Positions 25,644 through 34,463 of a DNA stretch of 64,000 nucleotides are shown piece after piece. The translations under genes were made by a program, and so were the position numbers. The notes under the pieces are model-generated. The model worked only from the letters and a program-made list of their open reading frames with translations, did no database searches and was not told the origin of the DNA. How positions within the stretch are numbered: position 1 is the stretch's first letter; each line of letters opens with the position of its first letter. The stretch comes from Nocardioides sp. Kera G14 (lineage in GTDB: Bacteria; Actinomycetota; Actinomycetes; Propionibacteriales; Nocardioidaceae): positions 2,232,001 through 2,296,000 of the forward strand of contig NZ_CP085839.1 in assembly GCF_020715565.1 (NCBI RefSeq). Direction: 5' to 3'.

Positions 25644-27557
25644 TCACTTCAGCGTGCTCTGGACCGCCTTGAAGGCAGCCAGCTGAGCCTTCAGCTTGGC
25701 CTTCCGGGTGCCCTTGGCGTGCTTGATCTTCTTGGTCAGGGCCGTGATCTTTGCGTTGACGAGCTTCGCCGCCGCCGTGGTGTTCGCCGGCAGGGTGACT
25801 GTCTTGCCGCCAACCGTCTGGGTGACGGTCGCCGTCGCTCCGGGCACCGTTGCCGTAGCTGTAGCTGTGGCGGTGACCGTCGGACCCGGCACGGTGACGG
25901 TCTCGGTCTGGACACCGGACGGCGGGAACGCGTTGCTGTTACCACCCGAAAGGGTGAACTTGTCGGTCAGCGCGCCGGGCGTCTGCAGGTGGTGCACGGA
26001 GGGGTCGCTGGCCGGGAGCCGCTTGTCACCGGCAGTCGCCTTGGTGAGATTGCCGGAGTTGGTCACGACGGAGGAGTTCGTGGGCGCGTTCCAGGCCTGG
26101 GTCGTGATGTTCTTGACCTGGAGACCGGAGTCGGTCACCTTCACCTGGAGGTAGGTGGGCGTGTACTGCTGACTCTCCACCGAGTTGGCCCAGTGCCGCG
26201 TCTGGTTGGCGTCGTTCTTGCCGTCGATGGTGTCAGGACCGTAGTCGCCGCCATTCTTGGTGAGGTCCGGCGCGGTGAGGTCGTAGTACTTCGACCCGGA
26301 GGCCGAGTCGGTGGTGACGTAGATGACGCCGCCGGGGCCGGTCTGGACCGCCTCGGCACCCGGCTGCTCGTCGGCCTTCACCTTGGTCGGCGCGGTGCCG
26401 GCGGCAGTGGACTTGAGCTCGTAGGAGCGCGAGTAGGCGTGGTCGTGACCCTGGATGACCATGTCGATGCCCTCCTGCGACATCGTGTAGGTCAGGTCCT
26501 TGCGGCGCTGGCTGTTGTCGGTGTCGTTGGCGTGGGACGCCGGCGAGTAGATGGCGTGGTGGAAGTCGACGATCTGCCACTTCGTGCCGGCGCCGTGGTT
26601 GGCGACGACGTCCTTGATGTACGCCGCGTGGGCGGCGTCCGAGTTCGCGTCGCCGGTGCCGTTGTACGCGTTCGAGTTGATGTTGATGAACAGGACGTCC
26701 TTGTAGATGTACCAGTAGTCGCCGGATGCGTTGGTGGCGGTGTTTCCGCCGGGCGCGAAGAGGGCGTCGGAGTCCTCGTTCGGCGGGGCGAAGTGCTGGT
26801 TGTAGGCGCGGCCGCCGGACTCGTGGTTACCGATCTGCGAGGCGTAGGTGAACTGCTTGAGCACCGGGCTGATCGACGAGCCGTCACCCGCCTGCGAGTT
26901 GTCCGGGTCGGCCCACTGGGTCCACTCGTACTCGCTGTTGGCGGTCTCGACCTGGTCGCCGGTGGAGACGAGGAGCTCGGTCTCCGGGGCGGTGTCGGCG
27001 ATGTAGTCCAGTGTCTGCGCCCAGCCGCGGCCGTCGAGGTGGGCGTAACCCGAGGAGCCGATCTGCGGGTCGCCGAAGGCGGCGAAGGTGAAGTCGCTGC
27101 TCGCAGTCCCGGTGTAGAACGTGTAGGCCGGCGACCAACCCGAGCCGTCAGCGGCACCCACGTGGTAGGTGTACTTGGTGTTGGGCTTGAGGTCCGGCAG
27201 CGCGACGTGGGCGTTGTAGTAGCCGGTCTGCGCGGTGATCGTCGCCCCAGTGCCGTCGTCGTTCTTCAGGCTCTGGACGGAGTCGGCAACCTCGTTCTTG
27301 GCCGAGACGGCGACGATCTTCTTCTTCGAGGTGCCGAGCGTGTCACCCTCGGAGATCTCGATCGCCTGCTGGGCGTTCGTCGGGTAATACCACGAAACGA
27401 CCTTGCTGGACTGGTCGGTGCCGACGCCGAGCACGATGTCGATCGGAGTCTGGCCGTCGGCGTTCGCGGCAGTGATGCCGAACACCGAGAGGGCTGCAAC
27501 CGCGGTCACGGTGCAGGCGCCGACCGCAAGGGCGCGGCGCGGGTTGTTGAGCTTCAT
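25644..27557 (-). CDS. Secreted metallophosphoesterase (purple acid phosphatase-like)
   Basis: 637 residues. Signal peptide at about 1-34, an N-terminal fibronectin-III-like domain (VVSWYYPT ... LKPNTKYTYHVG), and a metallophosphoesterase domain with FGDPQIG, STGDQVE, IGNHE, VDFHHAIY and GHDHAYSR, the ordered metal-ligand motifs of purple acid phosphatases. The C-terminus has a Thr/Val/Ala/Pro repeat stretch (VTATATATATVPGATATVT) and a Lys-rich helix. It should hydrolyse extracellular phosphate esters. ATG 27557 follows AAGGGA eight bases upstream. A single-gene unit with its own terminator. Confidence 0.88.
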   Translation of the reverse strand: MKLNNPRRALAVGACTVTAVAALSVFGITAANADGQTPIDIVLGVGTDQSSKVVSWYYPTNAQQAIEISEGDTLGTSKKKIVAVSAKNEVADSVQSLKNDDGTGATITAQTGYYNAHVALPDLKPNTKYTYHVGAADGSGWSPAYTFYTGTASSDFTFAAFGDPQIGSSGYAHLDGRGWAQTLDYIADTAPETELLVSTGDQVETANSEYEWTQWADPDNSQAGDGSSISPVLKQFTYASQIGNHESGGRAYNQHFAPPNEDSDALFAPGGNTATNASGDYWYIYKDVLFININSNAYNGTGDANSDAAHAAYIKDVVANHGAGTKWQIVDFHHAIYSPASHANDTDNSQRRKDLTYTMSQEGIDMVIQGHDHAYSRSYELKSTAAGTAPTKVKADEQPGAEAVQTGPGGVIYVTTDSASGSKYYDLTAPDLTKNGGDYGPDTIDGKNDANQTRHWANSVESQQYTPTYLQVKVTDSGLQVKNITTQAWNAPTNSSVVTNSGNLTKATAGDKRLPASDPSVHHLQTPGALTDKFTLSGGNSNAFPPSGVQTETVTVPGPTVTATATATATVPGATATVTQTVGGKTVTLPANTTAAAKLVNAKITALTKKIKHAKGTRKAKLKAQLAAFKAVQSTLK

Positions 27558-27714
27558 CAAGGATTCCCTTAGCGGTGAAAGAGGGACGGAAGGCGTGCGT
27601 CCGCAACCTTTCGAGACACCGTGAACCACCGGGAAACTCCGGGAGCCGTCACGGGGGGCGCTGAACGGAATCTTAGGCTTCCTTATTGATCAACTATGGA
27701 TACTCTCAGTCACG

Positions 27715-28965
27715 TCAGCCACCCTCGCCGATCAGCTCGAAGCCGAAGACTCGCTGGCCGAACCAGATCAGGCCGATCACTGAGACCCCAAGCGCGACGG
27801 CCGTCGTGATCCACAGCGCGGCCGTCGGAGCCCGGTGACGCAGCAGCATCAGGACCGGGAAGATCAGGACGATGAGACCGAGCTGGACGGTCTCGATGCC
27901 GACGTTGAAGATCAGCAGCGACCACAGCAGCGGCCATGACCAGGAGTGGTCGATGCCGAGGGCACCGGCGAAGCCCATGCCATGGATGAGGCCGAAGCCG
28001 AAGACGACGGTGAGACGCACCCAGCCGGCACGGTCGAGGGCGAAATGGCTCCTGCTGGTGACGTCGAGGTCGGTGGCGTGCTCCCGCTTGCGGACGACCC
28101 GCCAGAGGTACCAGGCGGCCGTGGCCGCGATCGACAGCGCGATCAGCGGCTCGACCACGTCGGCGGTGACGTGGACGACGCCGAACGCCGCCAGGATCAG
28201 GGTCGTCGAGTGTGCGAGGGTGAACGTCGTCGCAGCCAGGACGATCTCCCGCAGCTTCCGCGAGCCGATGATGAGCGCGGTGAGGAAGAGCAGGTGGTCC
28301 AGGCCCTTGAGCAGGTGCTCGGCGCCGAGGCGGTAGAACTCCCAGAACCGTTGCCCCCACGTCTGCTTGGTCGTGAAGGAGGTCTTGTTCTCGTCCAGCG
28401 CGGCCGTGCCGTCCTGGTCGTCGAGCTGGTAGGTGACGATGGTCTTGGCGCCCTTGACGTAGCCCTCGCTCGAGGCGAAGAGGTCACTGTGGAACGTGTG
28501 GCCGTCCTTGAGCACGTCGGCGTCAGCGTTCGGTTCGCACGCGAAGTCGATGGCGATGTGGGCGTAGGGCACGCCCTGCTCCTCGTTGATGTCGACGCTC
28601 GCGTCGGGAGCAAGCGTGGGCGCACAGTCGCTGCCGCCGTACGCGATGCCGAAATGCTGGGTCACATAGCCCAGCACCGACTGCTTGTGGTCCTCCAGTG
28701 CTGCCGTCATTCCAGCGATGTCGCCGTCGTCCCAGGCCGGTTGTCCTTCGCGGTAGAAGGGGTCGTCCTTCTGGGTGTCCGCGACCGAGACGAGCAGCAG
28801 GTCGTACTCGAGGCCGAACTTGACCACAACATGGTCCGCCCCGGGCGACGATGCGTCGACATAGACCACTGTCGTGAACCCATGCGCATCGGCCGCCGAC
28901 GGCAGTCCGAGCAGAAGGAGGAGCGCGGCTCCGAAGGCGAGGGCTAGGGCTCTGAATCTATGCAT
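27715..28965 (-). CDS. HupE/UreJ-family membrane protein with large extracytoplasmic N-terminal domain
   Basis: 416 residues. Signal peptide at about 1-29 (ending SAADAHG), an exported soluble domain up to about residue 195, then six or seven membrane helices with the HupE/UreJ-2 signature GAEHLLKGLDHLLFLTALI and GFGLIHGMGFAGAL. Some HupE/UreJ proteins move nickel, but no hydrogenase or urease gene is nearby, so the substrate is unknown. ATG 28965 gives a clean signal peptide. Divergent from the lipoprotein gene at 29053, with 87 bases between. Confidence 0.83.
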   Translation of the reverse strand: MHRFRALALAFGAALLLLLGLPSAADAHGFTTVVYVDASSPGADHVVVKFGLEYDLLLVSVADTQKDDPFYREGQPAWDDGDIAGMTAALEDHKQSVLGYVTQHFGIAYGGSDCAPTLAPDASVDINEEQGVPYAHIAIDFACEPNADADVLKDGHTFHSDLFASSEGYVKGAKTIVTYQLDDQDGTAALDENKTSFTTKQTWGQRFWEFYRLGAEHLLKGLDHLLFLTALIIGSRKLREIVLAATTFTLAHSTTLILAAFGVVHVTADVVEPLIALSIAATAAWYLWRVVRKREHATDLDVTSRSHFALDRAGWVRLTVVFGFGLIHGMGFAGALGIDHSWSWPLLWSLLIFNVGIETVQLGLIVLIFPVLMLLRHRAPTAALWITTAVALGVSVIGLIWFGQRVFGFELIGEGG

Positions 28966-29052
28966 GGCCTGCGCACTGTTTCGGCACGACGTGAACGGAT
29001 GGCGAACCGAGGGTGGCCGAGCCCGTCGGTTCGTTCCTGTACAACTTCGCGC

Positions 29053-29748
29053 GTGCCTCTCACTCGTCTGCGCAATGTCATGGCCCTCTCGGCCCTCGCC
29101 GCCCTTCTCTCCGCCTGCAGCTTCGTCGATGGGGACGCGACAGCGGCTCCGTCGTCCGCCACCGCTGCACCACTGGCTGAGGGGACACTCGGAGCCGGCT
29201 TCTGGGACCCGTCCAACCCGCCTGCACCGGAAGGCACTCTCACGCCCTCGCCGGCGTCGTGGACCGGCGTACACCCCAAGGCCGGATACCGCGTGCAGCT
29301 GGTCGTCGACGGGGTGAAGTCGGACCTGAAGCAGGAGACGGACGTTCTCCGCTACGCCGTGCACGCGTGGGCGGTGGCCAACCAGGTCGCGCTGACCGAA
29401 GTCGTCAGCCCGGACCCGGCCCACTACGTGCAGTCACTTCAACAGGCGATCGACGCCGCGCCCGACCTGGTCGTCGTCGTCGGCAACGGGCTTGTCGACC
29501 CGCTCGCCCTGGTCTCGGCGTCGAATGATGCGACGCAGTTCCTCATCGTCGGTGCGGAGATCGCCGAGCCCACCCACAACGTGACGGCCGTGGATTGGAA
29601 GGGCGCAATGTTCCGCGGGGAGGGGCTCGGGCTCCCCAACGGCTTCGACCCGAAGAGCTTCACTCCGGAGCGGGCCGCCGATGCCGTCGCTGCCGGAACC
29701 GCGGCGGTGCTCAACCTGATCACGGGCATCGTGGTCTGGGTCGAGTGA
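29053..29748 (+). CDS. Putative lipoprotein, BMP-like binding protein fragment-sized
   Basis: 231 residues. GTG 29053 gives a short N-terminus, a hydrophobic stretch and lipobox LSAC (Cys about 22), so the protein is probably lipid-anchored. The C-terminal half (PDLVVVVGNGLVDPLALVSA, TQFLIVGAEIAEPTHNVTAVDWKGAMF) recalls basic-membrane-lipoprotein (PnrA/BMP) binding proteins, but the protein is about 100 residues shorter than that family. Function unknown. In-frame upstream ATGs at 28960 and 28999 would destroy the signal. Convergent with the small membrane protein, 4 bases between stops. Confidence 0.7.
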   Translation: MPLTRLRNVMALSALAALLSACSFVDGDATAAPSSATAAPLAEGTLGAGFWDPSNPPAPEGTLTPSPASWTGVHPKAGYRVQLVVDGVKSDLKQETDVLRYAVHAWAVANQVALTEVVSPDPAHYVQSLQQAIDAAPDLVVVVGNGLVDPLALVSASNDATQFLIVGAEIAEPTHNVTAVDWKGAMFRGEGLGLPNGFDPKSFTPERAADAVAAGTAAVLNLITGIVVWVE

Positions 29749-29752
29749 GGCC

Positions 29753-30079
29753 TCAGGACATCAGGGCCCAGAGCACCAGCCAGCCGACGCCGAAAACGAC
29801 GACGGCGGTGGCGGCCATGCCGAGGCAGAAGTAGAGGCCGAAGCGGCGGGTGTGCTGGCGCGCGAGGAGCCAGATCGGCACTCCCAGGGCGAGGACGACC
29901 AAGGGGAAGAGGTCCTCGACGGTGTGGCGCGGGAAGAGGGCGTTGAGCACCGTGGCGAACAGCGCCGGCACCACGATGACGAAGGCCAGGCCTGCGTAGA
30001 AGCCGGAGAGCGGCGTGACGACCGGGTGGTCCTCGTGCATCCATTCGGAGGCGGCGTGGGGGCTGAGGTGCGCGGTCAC
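29753..30079 (-). CDS. Small conserved membrane protein, unknown function
   Basis: 108 residues with three hydrophobic segments (about 24-46, 56-73 and 82-105) after a short hydrophilic N-terminus (SPHAASEWMHEDHPVV). The GTG start at 30079 lies 9 bases after the cdsA stop, so it is the last gene of the pyrH-frr-cdsA unit. I do not recognise a named family. Confidence 0.72.
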   Translation of the reverse strand: MTAHLSPHAASEWMHEDHPVVTPLSGFYAGLAFVIVVPALFATVLNALFPRHTVEDLFPLVVLALGVPIWLLARQHTRRFGLYFCLGMAATAVVVFGVGWLVLWALMS

Positions 30080-30088
30080 CCCTCGAGG

Positions 30089-30946
30089 CTACGCCGAGAA
30101 GACGGTGTAGTGCAGCAACAACCAGATCGGCGCGATCGTGGCCAGGAGCGAGTCGAGCCGGTCCATGATGCCGCCGTGGCCCGGGATCACCTGGCTCATG
30201 TCCTTGATGCCCAGGTCCCGCTTGATGACCGACTCGACGAGGTCGCCGAGGACCGCCATGCAGACGCCGATCACGCCGAGCGCGACGCCGACCCACCAGT
30301 CGCCGTCCAGCAACCAGACGACGAGGGCGATGCCCGCGGCGATGCCGGCCAGAAGTGAGCCGGCGAAGCCCTCCCACGACTTCTTCGGACTGATGACCGG
30401 AGCCATCGGGTGGCGGCCGAAGAGCACGCCGGCGACGTACCCACCGACATCGGAGGCGACGGTGACGAGGACGAAGGTGATGATGCCCTTCACGCCGTCG
30501 TCGATGCCGGTCTCACGCCAGGTGCCGCCCTCGGCCAGCATGAGGGTGACGAAGGAGCCGAGGAAGGGCACGTAGATGAGGCTGAACACCGCCGCCGTCG
30601 CCGTACGGACGTAGCCGTCGATGCCACGGTGCAGCAGCCAGAGCATGATCACGAGCGCGGTGACCGCCGTGGCGGTGACGAGCGCCGGAGCGCCCCAGAA
30701 GTAGGCGACGACGATCATCACCGCGCCGCCGATCATGAGCGGCTGCTCGGGTAGGTCGATCTCCTTCGCCAGCAGGCCGCGGCGCAGCTCCCAGATCGCC
30801 ACGACCAGCACGACGACCACCAGTGCGACGAACGCGGTCTTCCAGAAGAAGAGCGTCGCCCCGGCAGCGCCGAGGAGGACGACGGCCGAGGCGACGGCAG
30901 CCTTCAGGTCACGGCCCGCCCGGCCGTGATCCTTGACCTCCGTCAT
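30089..30946 (-). CDS. cdsA: Phosphatidate cytidylyltransferase CdsA
   Basis: 285 residues, about eight membrane helices. The CDP-diglyceride synthetase signature is complete near the C-terminus: SVIKRDLGIKD followed by PGHGGIMDRLDS. It makes CDP-diacylglycerol from phosphatidic acid and CTP, the precursor of phosphatidylinositol, phosphatidylglycerol and cardiolipin. ATG 30946 overlaps the frr stop by 4 bases. Confidence 0.96.
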   Translation of the reverse strand: MTEVKDHGRAGRDLKAAVASAVVLLGAAGATLFFWKTAFVALVVVVLVVAIWELRRGLLAKEIDLPEQPLMIGGAVMIVVAYFWGAPALVTATAVTALVIMLWLLHRGIDGYVRTATAAVFSLIYVPFLGSFVTLMLAEGGTWRETGIDDGVKGIITFVLVTVASDVGGYVAGVLFGRHPMAPVISPKKSWEGFAGSLLAGIAAGIALVVWLLDGDWWVGVALGVIGVCMAVLGDLVESVIKRDLGIKDMSQVIPGHGGIMDRLDSLLATIAPIWLLLHYTVFSA

Positions 30947-31503
30947 ACCTCGAGCAGCTCGGCTTCCTTGGCCTTCAGCAGCTCGTCGATGACGTCGGTG
31001 TGCTTCTTGGTGAGCGCGTCCAGGCGCTTCTCGGCGCCGGCGACCTCGTCCTTGCCGACCTCGCCGTCCTTCTCCAGGGCCTCGAGGTTCTGCTTGGCCT
31101 TCTGGCGGACCTGGCGGACGGAGACGCGCCCCTGCTCGGCCTTCTCCTTGGCCTGCTTGGCGAACTCCTTGCGGCGCTCCTGCGTGAGGTCCGGGAAGAC
31201 GGCGCGCAGGATCCTGCCGTCATTGGACGGGTTGACGCCCAGGTCGCTGTCGCGGATGGCCTTCTCGATCGCGCCCATGGCGGACTGGTCGAACGGCGCG
31301 ATGTTGATGACGCGCGGCTCCGGCGCGGTGAAGGTGGCGAGCTGCTGCAGCGGCGTCGGGGTGCCGTAGTACTCCGCGGTCAGCTTGCTGAACACGTCCG
31401 GCGTCACGCGACCGGCACGAATGGTGTTGAAGTTCTCGCGGGTGGCCTCCACCGACTTGCCCATCTTGTCGTCGGCCTCGTTGAGGATGTCGTTGATCAC
31501 CAT
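30943..31503 (-). CDS. frr: Ribosome recycling factor
   Basis: 186 residues, the standard length. The N-terminus (ADDKMGKSVEATRENFNTIRAGRV) and the LTQERRKEFAKQAKEKAEQG segment of the helical domain are diagnostic. With EF-G it splits post-termination ribosomes. ATG 31503 follows CAGGAGCAC. It lies 53 bases after pyrH and is coupled to cdsA. Confidence 0.97.
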   Translation of the reverse strand: MVINDILNEADDKMGKSVEATRENFNTIRAGRVTPDVFSKLTAEYYGTPTPLQQLATFTAPEPRVINIAPFDQSAMGAIEKAIRDSDLGVNPSNDGRILRAVFPDLTQERRKEFAKQAKEKAEQGRVSVRQVRQKAKQNLEALEKDGEVGKDEVAGAEKRLDALTKKHTDVIDELLKAKEAELLEV

Positions 31504-31556
31504 GTGCTCCTGGCTGCTAGCGAAACGGGGCGGCGTTGCCGTGATTCGTGAGTTCG

Positions 31557-32273
31557 TCAGCCAGCGCTGACGAGCGTGCCAATCTTCTCACCTTGGACGA
31601 CACGGAGGATATTGCCCTCCGGCTCCATGCCGAAGACGACCATGGGCAGCTTGTTCTCGCGGCAGAGCGTGAAGGCCGTCTGGTCCATGATCTTGAGACC
31701 CTTGGAGATCGCCTCGTCGTAGGTGAGGTGGTCGTACTTCGTCGCTGTCGGGTCCTTGTGCGGGTCAGCGGAGTAGACGCCGTCCACACCGTTCTTGCCG
31801 ACGAGGACGACGTCGCACTTGCTCTCGAGAGCGCGCTGTACGGCGACGGTGTCTGTCGAGAAGAACGGCATGCCCATGCCGGCACCGAAGATGACGACGC
31901 GACCCTTCTCCATGTGCCGGATCGCGCGACGGGGGATGTAGGGCTCGGCGACCTGGCCCATCGTGATGGCGGTCTGTACCCGGGTGTCGACACCGAGCTT
32001 CTCGAGGAAGTCCTGGAGCGCCAGGCAGTTCATCACGATGCCGAGCATGCCCATGTAGTCCGCGCGGACGCGGTCCATGCCGCGCTGCTGCAGCTCCGCT
32101 CCGCGGAAGAAGTTTCCGCCGCCGGTCACGATCGCGACCTGGACGCCCGCGTCCACGACCGACTTGATCTCGTGGGCGATCGCGGAGACCACGTCGGGAT
32201 CGACGCCGACCTGGCCGCCGCCGAAGACCTCACCGGAGAGCTTGAGCAGGACCCGTTTGAACGACTGAGGCAC
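31557..32273 (-). CDS. pyrH: Uridylate kinase (UMP kinase)
   Basis: 238 residues of the amino-acid-kinase fold: [12 protein letters not shown] (phosphate loop), [26 protein letters not shown], and [20 protein letters not shown]. It phosphorylates UMP to UDP. The start is GTG 32273. Usually it follows tsf directly; here the 71-base upstream gap is a divergent promoter region facing a MarR regulator gene, so pyrH must have its own promoter there. Confidence 0.97.
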   Translation of the reverse strand: MPQSFKRVLLKLSGEVFGGGQVGVDPDVVSAIAHEIKSVVDAGVQVAIVTGGGNFFRGAELQQRGMDRVRADYMGMLGIVMNCLALQDFLEKLGVDTRVQTAITMGQVAEPYIPRRAIRHMEKGRVVIFGAGMGMPFFSTDTVAVQRALESKCDVVLVGKNGVDGVYSADPHKDPTATKYDHLTYDEAISKGLKIMDQTAFTLCRENKLPMVVFGMEPEGNILRVVQGEKIGTLVSAG

Positions 32274-32305
32274 GCGCCAAAGGTATCGGATCGTGGACGT
32301 GACGA

Positions 32306-32336
32306 TTTACTCAAGGCAGATTGATCAATCTAGACT
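32306..32336. promoter_or_regulatory. MarR operator palindrome AGATTGATCAATCT and candidate promoter
   Basis: AGATTGATCAATCT at 32318-32331 is a perfect 14-base palindrome, the size and symmetry expected of a MarR-family site, 13 bases before the MarR GTG. TTTACT (32306-32311) and TAGACT (32331-32336), 19 bases apart, could be -35/-10 elements with the palindrome in the spacer; transcription would then start almost at the GTG, giving a leaderless message. The site also lies upstream of pyrH. Confidence 0.6.
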
Positions 32337-32344
32337 GACGAATT

Positions 32345-32770
32345 GTGAGTGATCTCGAATCCCTCGGCGGCGGGCTGCTGCTCTGCATCGGCGCCCTCCG
32401 GCGCCGGCTCCTCCAGCTCCCCCACGTCGACGGTGTCACCATCCCCGAGCTGCAGGTGCTGGCGCGGCTCGACCGTTTCGGACCGCAGACGGGAAGCGCG
32501 CTGGCCAAGGTCGAGCAGATCAGTCCGCAGGCGGTGGGAGCGACGGTGACCTCGTTGGAGGGCAAGGGGCTGGTGTCCCGTGCCTCCGACCCCGAGGACG
32601 GTCGCCGGGTCGTCTGGTCCCTCAGCGCCGAGGGCCGCGAGATCGTCCTGCGCAAGCGCGGGGTGCGGGCCGGGCAGGTGGCCGCCGCCCTTGCCGAGCT
32701 GGACCCGGCCGATGTGTCGGCGCTCGCGGCGGCGCTTCCCGCCCTCGAACGACTGCTGGAGAAACTGTGA
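32345..32770 (+). CDS. MarR family transcriptional regulator
   Basis: 141 residues, winged-helix fold: TIPELQVLARLDRFGPQTGSAL, then the recognition helix region ISPQAVGATVTSLEGKGLVSR, and the wing ASDPEDGRRVVWSLSAEG. MarR repressors usually sense phenolic or other toxic compounds and control an adjacent efflux pump, as here. The start GTG 32345 is close to the palindrome. Its end overlaps the MFS gene start by 4 bases. Confidence 0.9.
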   Translation: MSDLESLGGGLLLCIGALRRRLLQLPHVDGVTIPELQVLARLDRFGPQTGSALAKVEQISPQAVGATVTSLEGKGLVSRASDPEDGRRVVWSLSAEGREIVLRKRGVRAGQVAAALAELDPADVSALAAALPALERLLEKL

Positions 32771-34463
32771 GCCGCACCCGCGGCCGGGAGCTTCCGGCCA
32801 ACTACCACTGGGTCGCGCTGGCCAACACGACCGCGGCCGTCTTCATGTCGACGCTGGACGGCTCGATCGTCCTGATCGCGCTGCCGGCGATCTTCGCGGG
32901 CATCCATCTGGACCCGCTCGACCCGTCCAACATCGGCTTCCTGCTCTGGATGATCATGGGCTACCGCCTGGTCCAGGCGGTCTTCGTCGTACCGGTCGGC
33001 TGGCTCGGCGACCTCTTCGGCCGCGTGAAGATCTACAACGCCGGCTTCATGGTCTTCACGGTCTCCTCGCTGCTGCTGAGTTTCGACCCCTTCGACGGGC
33101 GGTCCGCCGCCATCTGGCTGATCGCCTGGCGGATCGTGCAGGCGCTCGGCGGATCGATGCTCACGGCCAACTCGGCCGCCATCCTCACCGACGCCTTCCC
33201 GCCGGAGCGACGCGGCTTCGCCCTCGGCACCAACCAGGTCGCGGCACTGGCCGGCCAGTTCATCGGACTGACGCTCGGCGGGCTGCTGGCGGTCTGGGAC
33301 TGGCGAGCCGTCTTCTGGGTGAACGTCCCCGTGGGGATCTTCGGGACCTGGTGGGCCTACACCCGCCTGCACGAGACCTCGACCCGTCGGCGTACGTCGG
33401 CGCGGTTGGACTGGGCGGGGAACCTGACGTTCGCGGTCGGCCTGTCCGCGCTGCTCATCGGGATCACCGAGGCGATCCAGCCGCACGGCGACCACTCGAT
33501 GTCGTGGACCGCACCGCGCGTGATGGTCGAACTGATCGGCGGCCTGGTGCTGCTCGTCGTCTTCGTCCTGATCGAGGGGCGGGTGAAGAACCCCATGTTC
33601 CACCTGGGGCTCTTCCGCATCCGGGCCTTCGCCGCCGGCAACCTGGCCTCGCTGATGGCCTCGATCGCGCGCGGCGCATGCAGTTCGTGCTGATCATCTG
33701 GCTGCAGGGCATCTGGCTCCCGCTCCACGGCTACGACTACGACCAGACGCCGCTGTGGGCGGGCATCTTCCTGCTGCCGCTGTCGGTCGGCTTCCTCGTC
33801 GCCGGACCGATCGCGGGCTCGCTGTCGGACCGCTTCGGGTCCCGCGGCATCGCGACGTCGGGCATGGTGCTCTTCTCCGGCACCTTCCTCGGACTGATGC
33901 TGCTGCCGATCGACTTCCCCTACTGGGCCTTTGCTGCGCTGATCTTCCTCAACGGCATCGCCAACGGCATGTTCACCTCCCCCAACACGAGCGCGATCAT
34001 GGGCTCGGTGCCTGCCGAGCACCGGGGCGCGGCGTCGGGGATGCGGGCGACCTTCCAGAACTCCGGCACGGCCCTGTCGATCGGCGTCTTCTTCTCGCTG
34101 ATGATCGCCGGCCTCGCCTCCTCACTCCCCCACACGCTGACCTCCGGGCTGGTGGCCAACGGCGTCGATCCGTCCCAGGCAGCGGCCATCGGGGCTCAGC
34201 CGCCGGTGGCGTCGCTCTTCGCCGCCATCCTCGGTGTCGACCCGATCAAGCAGCTCGTCGGCCACCCGGTCGGCGGACAGGACTTCTTCCCACACCTGAT
34301 CTCCGGGCCGTTCCACACCGGACTCGTCGTGGTCTTCGCCTTCGGTGCGGCCCTCGGCCTGCTCTCGGCCCTCGCCTCCGCACTCCGCGGGGCCGGTACG
34401 TCGGGCACCCGCTCCACCGCTGCCGCCACTGTTGAAACCACTGCTGAAAGGACGGCCTCCTGA
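32767..34463 (+). pseudogene. DHA2-type MFS drug transporter, split by a one-base frameshift
   Basis: The N-terminal part (32767 to stop 33691-33693, 308 residues) carries the DHA2 motif STLDGSIVLIALPAI, GWLGDLFGRVKIYN and about eight membrane helices. The C-terminal part continues in another frame from about 33678 (MQFVLIIWLQGIWLPLHGY) to the stop at 34463. At 33673-33680 the DNA reads GGCGCATG; one extra G (GGCGGCATG) would restore SIARGGMQFVLIIW and give one protein of about 565 residues with about 14 helices. The break is one missing base: a real mutation or a sequencing error. Both halves retain normal codon bias, so it is recent if real. Probably an efflux pump controlled by the MarR protein. 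Confidence 0.85.

Noticed and set aside
27558..27714. PHO box upstream of the metallophosphoesterase
   Set aside because: One GGTTCAC-like half is present on the minus strand, but no second direct repeat at 11-base spacing.
33673..33680. Programmed ribosomal frameshift in the MFS gene
   Set aside because: No slippery heptamer, no stimulatory structure seen, and no precedent in the family; a one-base deletion explains it.
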